64,000 nt of DNA from Schistocephalus solidus (GCA_017591395.1 WEDG01001518.1:248001-312000); one strand, 5' to 3'; shown: positions 1 through 15,000, counted from the first letter of the stretch. Made by a program: numbers and translations. Notes: a model not told the origin generated them from the sequence alone.

Positions 1-2089
1 CTGAATTATTAGGTTGCATCCGCATCTCGGAAGCTGGGTTGCATCTCTGACACGCATGATTGACGCTATCGCGGCAGGGCTGCGCAGGCCCTGAATACTT
101 CATCTGTCGGATTGTGAACGCGGCCCGGTGTGAGGTCCACACGCTCAGTAAGTCAAGCCCTTAAAACCAGACAGGCAACAAACCACGCGGCTTTAGCGTA
201 AACACTGTCTGCCTTTCAATAACCCGCATGCCAACCGTTAAGCTAAAATATTCTTTCGATAAGCTCCGGAGTGGGGCACAAGGTGAGACCTCTGTCTGTT
301 TGCTAGAAGTAGGCGTACTTTGACAAACATGTGGATCCTATCAGCGATGCTTAGGACACAAGGGTCCACCTTCTATTAACAGTTAAATAAAGTCGTCGAA
401 AAGTGAGAATTCATCATACGATGAATATCGGTGGCTGAAAGATCTTCACAATTGTTGATTTTTTATTTCCTCTGAAAGCCTGATATAGACTAATTTACTC
501 CCAGTTAGCAGTTATTGAGGAAAGAAAAAGCAACAATTTCAAAATTGCAGTATCTACCAGGAAGCACACAGGGAACACTGGGAGACCACTAGGGAGCCGA
601 ACCCCTCGCAGGTGTGTCATACAACGATAGAATATCGGCGAAACACGTGCCTTGGCTTTTAGCCAGTAACTGGGTCGTCAATATGATGTGCCAGGGCAAC
701 CCCATACAGCGTTTCACAATTCTGGCTACATAGACAAAAAAGTCCGGTTGCGGTTCGTACAGAACCATGTGTGCACACAGCCCACTTGATTCGCAGTTGG
801 CAATTGTGCAAACTTCGAGCGGCACCAGACATACAGTTTGCATGTAATTCCAATGGAATCAGTCGGCCGGACAAATTTCCTATATTCCTAAAGCCACCTC
901 CCCCGCACACCCAATTGGCAATCGAGGTATATGAGAGTTGTATGTTTGAAATTAACAGTAAGACCTTTTATAGGACATGTTTTACATTCATCGAAACTGC
1001 ACCGATTAGTTTATAGTTAACTTGTTCTTTCGGATAACTAAGCCTTTTTCTTTCCCATCAATTGCTCTATTATTTTCTTTTTGAATTTCCCACCTTGGCC
1101 CTGCGTAAACTGACGTTACGCTGAGAGACACTTGGTTGTGAGTGTACCACTTAAATCTTGCTAATCGTTCCACATTATAGAACTGTGCTTTCGTCCAAAC
1201 GGTTATTGACTGTGTTATTACCTACGACGACACGAAGTGAACTGACCCAAGCGAATTAAGCCAGACGGGTTTAAGACGGCTAGCATAACAGAAATCTAGT
1301 AGAACTATCTGAACGGGTTATAGTCGGCGGTTTGATATAGTCTACAGACATGGTAGAACAAGTAGCACACATACGACTTTTCCGGGAACGTGGTGACCGT
1401 GTGAGAACCGCGTAACTCCTCATTAATAATATGATGACGTGAGGGATTAGGAACCACACTCTCAAAAACTACCATCCACAGACAGTCAAATCAATCGGGT
1501 AGGATTATCTGACTAAGACGAGGTGGTCTCCTGTGTTGAATTCTTCCGAAATAATGAGGCGGTTCCTACTTATCAGGATCATGGCAGTTGCAGATACGGA
1601 TGAGCGAACTTCAAGGCGGAAATGAATGATGGAGGCGACTGCAACAAGCGAAGAATTGTGAACTCTAGGGGTAAGTGTTCTGGTCAGGCCAGCGGAATGT
1701 GGAAGAGTAAACTGCCGGAAGTTGCAGGTAGTATAATAACTTTGAGAAGCTGGATTGGTCGTTAAGAGAAGATTGTTGTCCACGAAGAAGCTGGTGAAAG
1801 CGATCAGATAAAGAAAATATCTGACGGAGGAGACAAAAGGTTGCGGAGAACGACGAGCTTTAATCCATTAATAGCCATTTCAACGTTACACAAATTGTAT
1901 CATTTTCAGCATTTTTGCGCACATTCGCTTGACGACTGAATGGGCTTGGTCACGTAAGTACAAAACCCAGTTACCTTCAGTCATAACCAATTTCATGTAA
2001 TGTTAACCAAAATGTTAAACTGCGCTGTAGATTAGGGATGAATACTTAAGTGGAATTATAAGATTTATTATCCTGGAGTATAATCCAAT
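1..2089. other. No recognisable gene; probable kinase intron
   Basis: Both strands were read for the expected choline-kinase GFDIGNHF exon and for transposon coding blocks; none was found. Open frames are short (up to 92 codons) and lack family resemblance. The stretch is probably intron 5 of the kinase gene. Confidence 0.5.
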
Positions 2090-2880
2090 AATATTTCAGA
2101 CACAAAAGGATGTCGGAGTTTTACTAAACGTCTTTTCGGCCTTCTTAAAAAATCCCACTGGATACAAATAACTACTATAGTAGTGTGCATTTTTTCAATT
2201 TTCAATGTCCTTACACATTGAAATATATTTCACAAGCAACATGGCAAAAATACTTTTAATGTACTCATCTGATAGCAAAAAACGTCTACTTCAAAACTTT
2301 CACTCGAAAAAAAGACACTTTTCGGTTTTAAAGTTTCTAATTGTGAAGCTTTTAGGCTGCAGTGTCCATTACAATCGTATCGTATCAGCTCGTTTAGTAA
2401 TGTTCCTCAGGAAGTGTATAGTCACATTCATTGCACAATTGTATGAGCACTATATGTCATCTTCTTAATGACATACAGGAAAGTATGATATCCTTTCCAT
2501 GGAAAACATATAGCTGGCAGACCGAAAACCCTAAATAGATAAGGCTCAAGATTATTCGGGAATTGGAAAACATTTTGAAACTAAAAATATACTTCCTTTG
2601 AGTACAAAAATTGAAGAAGACGTGATTGGCTAAAAAAGGCGTAGAAGGAAGAATATATTTGTGATACTGTGTTCTATAAAATATATTTTGATTTATAGTG
2701 ACGTCGAAAATCGATAGAAAAACACACACTACTTAAATTGTCATTTTTCCTAAAGTTTGGTTTTAACAGGCGACCAAAAAGACATTCATTCCAAAGCCGC
2801 CATACTGTTGTGTAAGAAATATCTTGGGAATTCGCTCCAAGATAATAAATCATAAACACCTCTTAAGTAATAACTCCTAA
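2090..2880. mobile_element. MITE-like AT-rich repeat, copy 1
   Basis: The two ends are imperfect inverted repeats: gtgtgcattttttcaatttt near 2185-2205 mirrors aaaacacacactacttaaat near 2718-2740, and both continue through a block containing AAATATATTTT. The same arrangement recurs at 13560-14350, and one half recurs at 55905-56130. No transposase frame is present, so it looks like a non-autonomous DNA element. It lies in a kinase intron. Exact ends and target duplications were not resolved. Confidence 0.55.
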
Positions 2881-5800
2881 TTTAAAACTCATTTTTACAT
2901 TTTGGTTATTATTGCACGAGAACGGTCATTCACTGTATCTTCGTTAAATTCTGTCCATGGAAAAACAAGCATTAAATTTTCGATACGGCGTTGTCTACGA
3001 CGCACGGTAAAATAGACTTAATTAACCTAGATCGATGGATCGCACCACATCAGGAAACATCGAGACGGACGAAGTTAAGCTTAAAGAAGTATCGACGAAA
3101 CACTCATGATAAAATGTATTTAATTTACTGTCCGAAATGATGTGGGAACACTGCATTGAGCGGGACAATGTGAGCAAAAAGCAAAAGTTGACTCGTGAAT
3201 CTACATCAAAATTCACAAGATGACTGCAGAATTCTGTTGCAAGATGCTCCACGGCTCCTCATTGAGTCAGTATCCTTGAAGGCTTTAAAAATATCAACCA
3301 ATCTGCCTGAGGCAAAAATTCGATGCGGCGTATATCTGACCACCAATCAACTTCCATGATCGACCTGTCCGACACCCGGAGTTCCGTTCACTCGAGGTGA
3401 AGGTGATGTTAACCACCAAATGCCAACTATCAACATTTTTCTCTAGAATATATAGAGATTTGAATTAAATTGCCTGTCATCGCCCTTACCTATACGGTGG
3501 GGTTAAAGAGGTATTGATAAGAGCATAAATTCAACAGTGTTTACGAACAGGAGGACGCCAAACTCTTGGTGTAAAAATAAATAAAGTCAAAATACTAAAT
3601 TTCAGAAAATGCTTCCGAATGAACGCTCATGAACATAGAGAGTAAGCGATTGGAATAGGAGTCCTCCCTCCCATAATGCAGGTGATCTTGCAACTCAGGA
3701 CAGACATGTAAGTAGTACGGAAAAAATGCAATAAGTGACTCCACCCAGGGAACTATGGATAGATCAACGTGAAAAACGGGTCCGGTGGTAATTGGGGTTT
3801 TATGACGGCGTAAATGAAGGATTAGCGAAGAAGCTAAGCATCTGACCATTATTAGATGTAGTATAAAATAAACCAAAGTGAAATTAGAGACGCCGGCGGC
3901 AGGAGGGTGCGTGCGGAGGATACGCCGTAAGATGATATTATCCTGCTTTAGTAAAAGGAGGAGAAATTATGGGAGAGTGGATATACAGCGAGCTACAAGG
4001 TGCCAGATTAAAAGGGTGTGTGATTCAGTAAGAAGCCGGGTGACAATAGTAAAAAAGTTAACGGATACTTTCGAAAACGGACACGAAAAGGGAGAATGAG
4101 GGAATGGAAAACAGGGTCACGCATGCCGCCTGACCGTTGGGATGTTGTTTAAATGACTGCCCATGGATTTAGGATTAGTGGACGACCTGGCAAGAACCCA
4201 ATATGCGACCCCATTCAGGAAAAAAAGAGTAGGTCTGCGAGTAATACGGGACCGGGGGTGAATAAGTGGGGCTAAATGAAGGAAAGGAGAGCGCCAGCCT
4301 GACCCCAACCTTATCCATTGTGTTAGTTAGGCTCAGCATTCGTTGCCGGGTTGGTAGGGTGACACAACAGTTTGTTGCCCCGGCACTTGTGAGGCTCGCG
4401 AGAGCCGGTGGCTTAACGTCACGCCAATCACTATGCACGATGTCATTCCTAGCTGATTTGGCCCACTTTTTCACAGATTCTTGAAGAAAGTATGATTAAG
4501 GCTGACTCTGTGTGATCTTTCAGTACCATATTAAAATTGATGCATTTTGAAACTACCACGACGTCCTAAGAGTCCCCACTTCCAAAGGTGCCATTTGAAC
4601 CGATAATTCGGTCCTCCCACGACCAACGAAATAGTGTGCGAACCTATTAACCTGGCAATGAATGCTAACCCTAACGAACACAACGGATATATTAAGGGTT
4701 AGTTTGGCGTGTAATACAGTGGCGTATCACAAGCTGACCTATTCATTATTCCCTGACTGGGGTCGTATATTGCCTTCTTTCCAGCAGTAACTCACAAAAG
4801 AAACCAGCAAACCCACGACTTACTGCAAGTAGCGGCAAATAAGCTTGGCTATCCAAGTCGTCTGCAGACCACATGCAATATAATCGCAACTGTTTTAGCT
4901 GAAGTAGCCTAATCTACTTTCAGCATACCCTAATTCTGCACGGCCACACTACCTGGAAGCAAGCGCATTGCGAGCAACACGTGTGGTTTAGCTATCAATT
5001 TGTGAAAACCTCAGTATTGCTGGTAGTGAAAGTTCAACAGACAGGCGTTCCGCAACCTCGTTAGAGGGCGAAGGCAGGAATGAAACATGTGATAACAATA
5101 AAGGAGATAAAAAACGTACAATATCAGAGCGTGTGAATGAGATATGGGTTTTCAGGGACAGTACTGGACGTGATTTTAGAGGAAAATTGTCTCCACCAAA
5201 TGTGATGCTAGTGAAAGCCGGTCGATGGAAATAATTTAAGAACCTTCCGGTTCAAACGGTGTGCACAAGGGTACACTGCGGAAGCAAATAATGTCCAACC
5301 GCATGCACGGTGAACGTACGTTTCGTGTTCGGACCACCTCCCGTAGGACATCTCCACGTCAAGCTCAACACAAAGAGTAAAATTTCTCGAATAAATGCAA
5401 CCACCACTGCGAAACTCAGAAGGTACACAATCACAACCCATAGAACTCAATTTAACAACAAGGCAATCGTGCTGCCTCATCTAGATCTTCAAGGTTCATA
5501 GCTACGAGGTGGGTTAAAATGGCTCGGACGTTCAACAGGATAGCTCCCTGATCTGAGCTTTCACAAGCTGTTCTCTACATCTAAGTATTCGTTCCACCGT
5601 TTCCCACAAATAAATTCCCACATTTGACCTACCCGCTGGACGTAAACCAGAATCCAGCTTCCTACAGTGACCGTACTCTGTCTAAAATAACAATAAAACC
5701 ACTCCAATCTATCCTATAAGTAAAATACACTTAGGTGCAGCGCAGGACCTCTTAAACACCTTCGAATGTACCACAACGATAACTATCGAAGCACTTTTCA

Positions 5801-5928
5801 GCACCGAAAAGTACGCCCAATAACCAATTGCCAGGCAAGATAGGCCATACAGGTGGGGACTGACGACATTGGAAAAGACGACTTGACAGAAAACTGAAAA
5901 ACAGGACATAAGAGGGGTCTAAACGTAC
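2881..5928. other. Unassigned intronic sequence
   Basis: No coding block, RNA gene or repeat shared with other parts of the window was recognised. Short frames at 3595-3876, 4175-4474 and 5208-5480 have no family features or splice borders that I can defend. Probably kinase intron. Confidence 0.45.
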
Positions 5929-6016
5929 CGAAAATTGTAGCTGCAATATTCAAAATCGATCGCGAGAAGCCGATGGAAGCCCTTGCGTGCCGCGTCCTTG
6001 TACACAAGGAGGTTAT
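5929..6016 (-). CDS. CHKA/CHKB-like: Choline kinase exon 5 (IDFEY motif)
   Basis: Acceptor ttttttctgtacccag before 6016 and donor CG|GTACGT after 5929 bound an 88-nt exon. It reads [16 protein letters not shown] and then [13 protein letters not shown], matching the choline-kinase signature LIDFEY-x2-YN-x-RG. The Asp of DFEY is the metal-binding residue of the family. The exon ends in phase 2; the following GFDIGNHF-type exon was searched for by eye on this strand down to position 1 and not found. Confidence 0.88.
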
Positions 6017-9000
6017 CTGGGTACAGAAAAAATGTTGAAGAAGTTCGGATATATTTGTACAGGTAAAAAGAAAAGAGCAGGAGTTAATTTAGTTCGGAAC
6101 GTTAAGAGCTGGTATTATTTCTACATGATAGAAAGTATATTGTCTTAAAAAGACAGGAAGAAAGTAGGTTTACGGTTATTGTAAACAGTAATCCACACCG
6201 GATCTCCTCGAAATGCTCCACAGTTTACGAGGTAATTTAGTACCTAACTTTCCTTGGTGTGCATGCGAAAAACCGCTGCTCTTGCTGCCTGAGGCCTCCC
6301 AAGTCTCAAAAAGCTCAGCCAGAACGGAAAACAAACATGATAAGTACTTTAATGGAAATGGTGGGGAGGAAATTAACTACACGGTCAACACCTATGGTTT
6401 GTCCGGGCATTCGAATCGAATGGGCTACAAAAACGTACAACCACTGAGGCCTGGATGTGAACACAGAAACCTTCACCCTAGTCAAATAATTCCTTCTTTC
6501 GTTCAGCTACCATAGAATGTGCAGTATGACATTATCGAGAAAGACAAAGGAGACTGGAATGGTCATTTCTGGCTTGTCAACCATAATCAGCCAACCATAC
6601 CTAACCCCAGGTTGTGCAATCCCTGAGGCTCGAACTCGCGACCTGTTGGTTAGAAGTCCAATGCCCTAACCATTGAGTCACGGGCTCGTTGGATGCTGGT
6701 GTGGCTCGAGAGTGTTCCCCAAGGCACAACGGGACGAGTATGCGCCGTAACGCGATCGTGGAGCGCCCCTCTACCATCATAGAATATGCAGACAAACAGT
6801 GATCCACCTTCTCGAAATAGCTGAAGCATAAAATCAAAAGGGTTCGTAATGTGACTTTTAGTGTGCACTAAATCGATCAAGAAAACCAGGCTGAGCAAAG
6901 GGTAGGTTTCTTCCTATTTGAATCCGGAAGACCAACCTGAATCCAAGCGACCGAAATCGAGGGTGGAACCTAACAGGGTTCGGGGGAACTAATTAACGGA
7001 GCGGAATATGATCAACGTGGAGTAAGATCAACGTGGAGTAAGGCAGCAGTGGGGAAAACAACATGTCAATGCAATTCCATCAGGCACTCAATAGGATGGC
7101 ACTGGCCTGACGAGAGCGGGTAAAAAACGCATGTACGCGCGCCAATGGATTTCCTGGCCCCAACGAGAAAATCCACAAACTTATGCACCAGGAATATTAG
7201 CATGCGGAGAGTGCTTAGTCGACAAAGTGCCTTCTCATCAAGTTACGCCCACAGGTTAATGAGGCTGGAGCGGCAGGCTTCACGGCTCTTAAGTGTGCCT
7301 TTGCCCATGGGAAGAGGATTTTTTAAGTCTGATAGTCCATCTGAACACGTCGTCCACAAACCAACTTACCCTGGAACCCGTTGGGACTACCGAGGAGGGT
7401 AAATTCCAATGCACGAGGCCTGTGAAACATTGACCTCACTGGCGATACAAGTGAAAAGGACAGTCCTGGAAATCAGCTAAGCTCACTCAGTCACTGTAAA
7501 AACATTTTGTTCACACGAAGTTTCAGGCTCAAAACTCGGGTCCATCATCAGAGATAGCGCAACAGATAAGATTATTGAAGAGTCAAGGTGTGAACTAGTT
7601 AACGTGTGCACTTTCTACGCCACCACATACCTACAGAAATATGCAACAGCTGCAGTCATTGCAGACGGTCATACTTGATGCGATGATTGCTAGGCTAGCC
7701 ACATCCGAGTCCTTAATACTCACGAGTTCATCACAGATGTCATGATTGGCGTGATAAGTAATCGGCATTTTGAATATCCAATACTGTACCACAAGTTTTC
7801 ACACTTGCGACTCTCGCTATCAGACAAAATCTTAACACTAATAAGGTCGGGGGATCACTGGGTTTATTGACTGATTGCGGGCCGAAAGACCACGATTTAG
7901 GGAGATCGTGATCCACCCGCTTGTCACTTGTCGCGAGGATCTCTACTTGCTCGAGCTTGAAGGTGCAGCCAGCTTCCGCCGAATGAGTCGAAACCTATGA
8001 GCTGGCGCCATTCTTCCTCATAGTGCTGCGTGTCCATCAGAAGCGAGTGAGTGAGTCCAGTCGATGACCCTGTAGGATGTGTGGTTGATTTACGAGCTGT
8101 GTTTTCAAGGAGTCCTTGTGACGTTTTTTATTTCTGTCCACTTGGATAATGAGAGCATATAGTGACGTCAGTGGAAGGATTGCTAGGGCCAGGGAGCCAA
8201 AAAATTGTCTCACGACTTGTTTTCCTATCATCAGTTGATTTGCTATAACGTGGCATGGGTGACGGACACGCCAGTGATTGCAGATGAACAATGCCGACAA
8301 AGACAATGGAGACTAGATATTTCTGTGATTATCTGACTTGAGTGCTCAGGATCCACTATTGGCATGAAACCCTTGTGCAACCCTCTACAGGCCTGCATAA
8401 CACGAGAAGGCAAAATGTCTCAGTTATTTCAGACGGAATTGAATCTGACTGAAAGTTTTGCGGTATGAATGAACGGGAGCAGTGAGGACAGCCGAGTCGC
8501 GCGCGGGGACTGTAGGTTGAGACCCCGGGCACTGGTTCGCCAATCTCCGTGCGATGGATTCGTTGGTTACTGAACGGGCCGATGCGTGAGGCGAAAGTGT
8601 AGTTGCAGCGTGGACAGGTTGTTTAACAGCTGAAGTGGGGTTGATGTTTGACGATGTGCCCTGATTTTTTGCATTGGTGGTGGGAGCAGGAGCACTCGCA
8701 GCAGATGTTGAGTCGGGGATACTGGTAGAGGATAGCAAAAGAGGATGGGGATCACCGTTAGGGTTGTTTATTGACATGCGGGGCAGGTATATGTGAACGA
8801 GGAGGCATCAGTTGATTCCGTCGAGTGCTGCAGTTTGCCCAAAGGTGTCCATAAAGACAGATTCGTGCCCGGAAGGTTCCTTGACACCATGGGCACGTTG
8901 AGGACGGTTGAATGTCGGCGTTACAAAGCGGGGACAGTTGAAGTACTCGGCCCGGTATTTCAGAACTTGCGTCTTCTCAGTGCATCTTCATCAGAACTGC

Positions 9001-12000
9001 GAAGAGATGCAATTCCTTTTTCTGTGGGACCACAGCGAAGTTTTTCCATTCGCTGGAGTCCATGTACCCTTGGATCTCCTCGGCATTGCGATTCATACAG
9101 GCAAACTGCATTTCCAGCAGCCGTTGTGGCACAAGATGAGGACTTCGGTAGAAGGCTGCTTTGGTTTCGTCGGCAGGGCGGTCGATGTGGGCTTTGTGCA
9201 GCCGGTTCTTTTCGGCGAAGAGATTGCCGATGGCTGCGTCGCTGTTATGGAACCAGTGCTGGCGCACACGACGTGCGCGGCCGAGGACATCCAGGGCAAC
9301 GAACTGGATTGTGTCTCTCAGTCGGCGCAATCGGTGCTCCACGGAGGCGTCCTCGTGGGCGAATGGAAGGCTGTCTAGCCAATGAAATGTAGACGACGAG
9401 TAGGTAAATTAAACAAAACAAAATTCAACTTACCTGGTGATCGTTTGCCTTGAGGCCTCCTGCGTGGCTATAGACGGATCCTCATCTTGGGGGTAACGAG
9501 ACGATGGTCGGTACACCCATCGGCATTCGGGATCGCCTTTGTCACCAGCACGTCCTGCTGGTCTCGCGTCTGGACGAGGACATAGTCGAGCAGGTGCCAG
9601 TACCGGGATCTGTGAGACATCCAGGTCGCCTTCTCCCGCATCGGAAGGTGGAAGAAGGTATTTCCAGGATGAGGGGGTGCCCTGCGCAGGTTCCCATGAG
9701 GAGCACGCCATTGTCACTGAAGACACCGAGATGACGGGGTGCTCAGTACTCCTCTCCAGGCAACATAGCCTGTGCTGACGCGAGCGTTGAAGTCCCCAAT
9801 AATATTCAACTCATCCACCCTCGGCACCAACACCAGGCGGGCGTGCAGATCCTCGAAGAATTCGTTCTTTGCCGCGTGGGAGCTGGTCATCGGGGAGGCA
9901 CACACACCGACGACGGTGACGAATTTGTCTCCAGAAGAGGCAGGCGGCCGTTGATGCCCTGCGGCAGAGAGAGCTGGCGCTGCATGATGTCGATCCCGAT
10001 GACAAAGGCGACGCCGGCATCGCGTTGCTCTGTCTGAGGAGCGGCTGCTGCAAAAGAAGGTATAACTGGCACCCACCTCCGGTTGGCCTTGGTCGGAAAA
10101 ACGGGTTTCGCTGAGTGCGGCGACGTCCACCTTGAATCGCATCAGTTCTCTAACGACTAGCACCGTCTTTCGTTTCGGTCGGCTGCTCCTCGGACTGTCT
10201 GAAAGAGAACGAACATTCCAGACTGATAGAGTGAGCGTACTCACCCGAGCAGCCCGGAGGATACGGCGGGGAGGATGGGGACGAGGGCTGTTGTTTGTTT
10301 GTTTTTCAACTGCACGTTTCTAGTATGAGAGCCATTGTCTGCTGCAGAAGTCGTGAGACCCAGAAATTGTTTGGGGCACCTTTTCCAGCCCCTTCGCCCG
10401 CGAGGGGGGGGGGGTAAGCATTGCTGTCAAGGCCATTGAGTCGTCCCAGACGGCGGCCAAACTCCATTATGGATCGAGGATCAGTTTTTAGCGGGCGAGC
10501 GACCTGATTCATCCGGGGCCACCTGCGTCATTGCATGCCGCCCTCTCCGGGTATTGAACCAACCGCGGACAGTCAGTTCGGCCGCATTCGGCACCGACAT
10601 GAGAACGCTCAACTCTTCGTACAATATCTCTTTTCGTAGCATAGCTGCGGATGGGTATTATTCAAGTAAACCTTTCCCAGATAGCGGTAAATTCGTTGGT
10701 GCCAACGAAAAAGTGACCTCCTGATGATGTCCTTGTTAATTATGAGAGCGATAAACTTGTCTTTCCGGGAAAAGAATTTCGCTTTATGCGACGAATTCCA
10801 TCCCCTCAAGAGGCAGATGTTGGGCGACCGGGGGTCTTCGGCTCCGGTTTTTTAGTCAGTGAAATAATGTGAAGATAACCAGCATCCCAATTGCCCGGGT
10901 AGACGTAGAAACTCGGGGATAAAAAGCGAGATTTTGCAAGATGACTTGATGTTTGTTTTGACAGCTTGTGTTGTGTACGGTAGTTGTGTACAAGGCATGG
11001 ACTAAAACCAGTTTAAGGCAACTTCCCAGTCTTATTTCCGTGAGGGGTTTGCAGGCCGTGCATCCTTAAATGGAACTAATAAGACACCTCAGACGGCTCC
11101 AGAATGGCGTACTGAGAAAAGAGCCGGGATTAATCCGGGCCATCCACGAGATTTGTGTCGGAATACGCTGATTGGCGAAGATAACTTGCACTTGACATTA
11201 TGATACGGAGGACTTTCGCAGCATGTAACTCACTCTCTGCACTCATCACGTTCAGAAACAATGAATGAAAGGGAATGAAAGTAAAGTGCAGTAGATGCTT
11301 GGGTGCATGTGCTTGCTTTATTCCGGGGCATACATGACTTCCGTGGTATGTGAAAATACGCGGATTCCAGTTTGTCCTGCAACTCTCCTTTAGAGCTTCT
11401 TTAGGTGCTTGCACAGAGACGAAAGTTCGTTCCACGAGAGTATAGAAACCGGGAAGGACATCCATGGTTTATCGGCCATGCTCAAATCGCGAGCCTGTGG
11501 CCTACCCTTAAGAGCGTTAGGCACGAATAATGGACACTAGTTCACATATTAGGTCCGTTAGGACTGCGGCTAAGTAAGTCTGACTGATGGCAACAAACAT
11601 GCTTGATTAAGTCGCACCCGCCTCCGCATTTTTGCTCGTTATTATGCGACCGCTTAGGAGGCTATACCAGGGCTCCAAGGTTAAACGGGACGCCTGCACT
11701 CAGTCATGAAGTCAGTTTAGACCCGGTGAACGGCATTTCCATGTGACTTGAACTATTACAGCCTATAGACGACCACACCTTAAAACATGGCAGCGTTCAG
11801 TCCGCTTGCGAACCGGGCCTGCATTCCCATGGAAGGTCCTGCCTGCCTGGCTTGTAGAACAGCCCATTTATGACAGCAAGTAAACCAGAAATGTCCATTC
11901 CACCTTCTTCAGACTAAGTTTGTAAGTAGGGAATATCGTACTCTATGAGCATTGTTGGCTGTGCATGCTAACTGTCCAAGCTTGAGGAAGAGAGATAATG

Positions 12001-15000
12001 AACAGTTTTTTTACCAGTTTGAAAACTTGCAGTTGATTATTACCGTCCCACAACGATTAGAGTAATGATATATTGGAAAGAGAAATAAACATCAAAGAAA
12101 GTGCGAGTGCCTTACTTTCCTGGAGATCATTGTGACAAAAAGTGACGGGGAAACGATCCATATTGCGGAAGAACATAGATCTAGAAAGCAAAGGAAATCA
12201 GCGTAAGCACCAAAACAAGGCACTTAGTAATAACGAACCAAAATGAGAATGAGCTGAGAATATAGCACAGAGTTCATATAGGACTTCTAACGGTAAGGTA
12301 GAACCCGCAGAAATTTGACCTTCCTTTTCTGTTAGTTCATATGCTTGAAACCTGGTCTACTGACTGAGTGTATACGAGTAGGCTCCCATAAATGACATGG
12401 CAGGAATGCAGTTCAAGCTGCTGTAGACTGGCGTGAAAAATATACAACATTTTACACCGACAACCTTCTTGGTTCTACAACGCTTCCGGGTCTTAGTCTG
12501 TAACGCTACGGGCGCGAGTGGAGTGGTGCTCGATGTTAAACAACAGTCTCTGTGTCGTAATGACGGCTGTGTATGACCCTTCTAAAGGTCACTAACGTGC
12601 CAGACTGATGACAAGCTAGTCCTGAGAATATTGCTGTTACATGGCTGGTAACTTCTTATTCGCCGAAACCGCTCCGTTAGCGCCTGTTCAAACTATCGGA
12701 GCGAATTTCTGATGTCCACCACCAGAAGATGCGCCAGGCTCAGCAAAAATAGTAATGAGTAGGTCAGTATGTGCAGGGATTTCTGTCTACCGACTGCTCC
12801 CACGATGCCATTATTTCGGTCAAGAACAACAGCAATGGTCACATAGTAGAAAGTTCAAATCAATAGAATGCGAAAATGCCAGACAGCATGCACTTAGCCC
12901 ACGAACGAAATCCACATGTACGGGAAATTATATTTTCCAGCACCGGAAGAGTAGTGGATGATTGGACGATCTCGCAGGGAACAAAGCACACCTCACGTAA
13001 TGTGGTTGGTGCTTTCATAACACTCCAAGCATCCATTTACGTAAACCCTCCTACAACTGGATCGATTAAGGAGAGATTGGTTGTAAAAATCATTTTTTCT
13101 TCCGATAGGTGGGTGATTAAATACTAAAAAGTGGGCATTATTGGTCGCGTAAATACGAACCAACTAAATTCAGAGGAAATTTGTTCAGGGAATTGAAGAC
13201 GCTGACCCCAAAGATGGACGTAGACTCCAAACAGTACTAAAGATGTGTTAAAATTGCAAAGAACTGCAGAGATCCTGTTAATAAGGTACTTTGTCTAAAA
13301 TTTCCCCATACCACTAGTGCCAACCTTGGAACATAGTAAGTAAAGGCAGTCTGGAACGAACCCCGCCATCTAACTGTGCTAGTTATAAAAGACTGCATCC
13401 AGAGACAAAGCAACGAATAGTGGCACGGTAAACGAGAGCATGCCAATGAAAAGTACATCCGCAAACATTTGGTATTGCCGGGATATGGAATAAAAGAGTC
13501 TGGTATACAGCCGATTTGCTAGTTCATTAAATTTTAAGCGAAATTCTGAAATGTTTTCTCGTTTCTGGTTACTTAAGTAGGATTAAAACGTTAAGTATCA
13601 TTCAGCATAATTCTTGGACACTTCAGTCATACCAGCATGCCGGCTTTTAAACTAACTTAACTTCAGCCTTCTTCACAAACTACACTCTGTAAAAAATGAC
13701 TACTTAGTGATTTCGGATGCCCTTACAAATTAAAATATATTTTATAGAAGACAAGAACCAAAATAGTATTTTACCCATTTGGTATCAATTGGCGTTTTCT
13801 TCGAATTGTACACTTAAAGAAAAGGTACCTTTGGTGTTAAAAAATACTTTTCAGTTGCAGCATGTTTTTAAACCCAACCTGCCCTTACACTTCCATTCAG
13901 GGTTTCTAAACTGCATGCAGTATACATACGGTCTAAGAACAATCAAACATTTATATAGGCTATAAGGACCCTGTTGTGTATTTCATATGTAGCATTAATA
14001 AATGGACAGATGCGATGAGTGGACATTACACGGGTCTAAAAAACCGCAATCCGAAACTTAAAACCAGAAGCTACCCTTTCCTTAGATATAAAATTCAAAG
14101 ATGGAAGTTGGTAACAACAGCATACAAGAAATAGTATTTTATGCATATTTTCTAGAAAATATATTTGAATTTATAAGGGCGTCGAAAATCAATGAAAAAA
14201 TACTACTTAAGTAACCACTTTTAAAGCGTGCTTTTTCCAGGCGGTCGGAAAGAAGCTCGTTCAAAAACCGGTCTCCTGAAATGGCTCAAATAGCTTGGGA
14301 TTAAGAACATAAGTACTTTATTTATTCGAAAACACATTTGCGAATTTCGGTTGATATTTCATGGGGTAGAAAGTCTACTGTAGTTAACAGGAAGAGAAAG
14401 AGTCCCCTCCGAAGAAAAGTTGCGAAAAGGGGAAGCTGGAATTGGGAGGGGACAATCTCTTCCAAATGGTGACTGCAAAGTTAGAGAATTGATATTTCAC
14501 TCGTTCCAGGAAAAAATCCAAGTTCCCAAGTGTTTAAAAGGGGTATTTTAACCTTTCAAAAAGGGGACAGAAGGAGACAGACTGCAAACAGAGCAAACAT
14601 ACCTAAGCCACTCAAACTCTTCAACGAGCCGGTAATCTGAGACAAATTTGAAGAGATGGGTCTGGGGTTCGGGAATAGAGCCAACGGAAGAAGTTGAGCC
14701 GAAAAGAGTAGAGGCTAGCAGGGAGTTGGGAGGACTGATAAGGAGGTTGTCGGGAAGGTGGTCAGTATCTCTGACAGTCGGTGGATTCCCAGACCGAGAC
14801 AACTCCCTCGTACCGGTAAGCTGCTGAAGGAATTTAGCGAGCGTCTTGAAGAGGAAGGTGGGTAGTTTGGGAAGGGGCAAGGTAAGACTGTGTAGGACGG
14901 CCAGGTGTAGAGCCACGCAATCGTTAACCTGGGGAAGACTGAGTTCTTTTGTCAGAAGAGTTCGGGACTAAATTCAGACGGAATACAGAAATCAGGAAAT

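Noticed and set aside
6628..6695. tRNA-Arg gene on the minus strand
   Set aside because: The A and B boxes and an anticodon-like arm are present, but acceptor-stem pairing is poor and the sequence continues into the SINE body, so it is a SINE head rather than a tRNA gene.
8037..8306. Minus 89-codon frame considered as a Ty3/Gypsy pol fragment
   Set aside because: A loose resemblance to the VRxFLGxxxYYRRFI region does not hold over the neighbouring residues.
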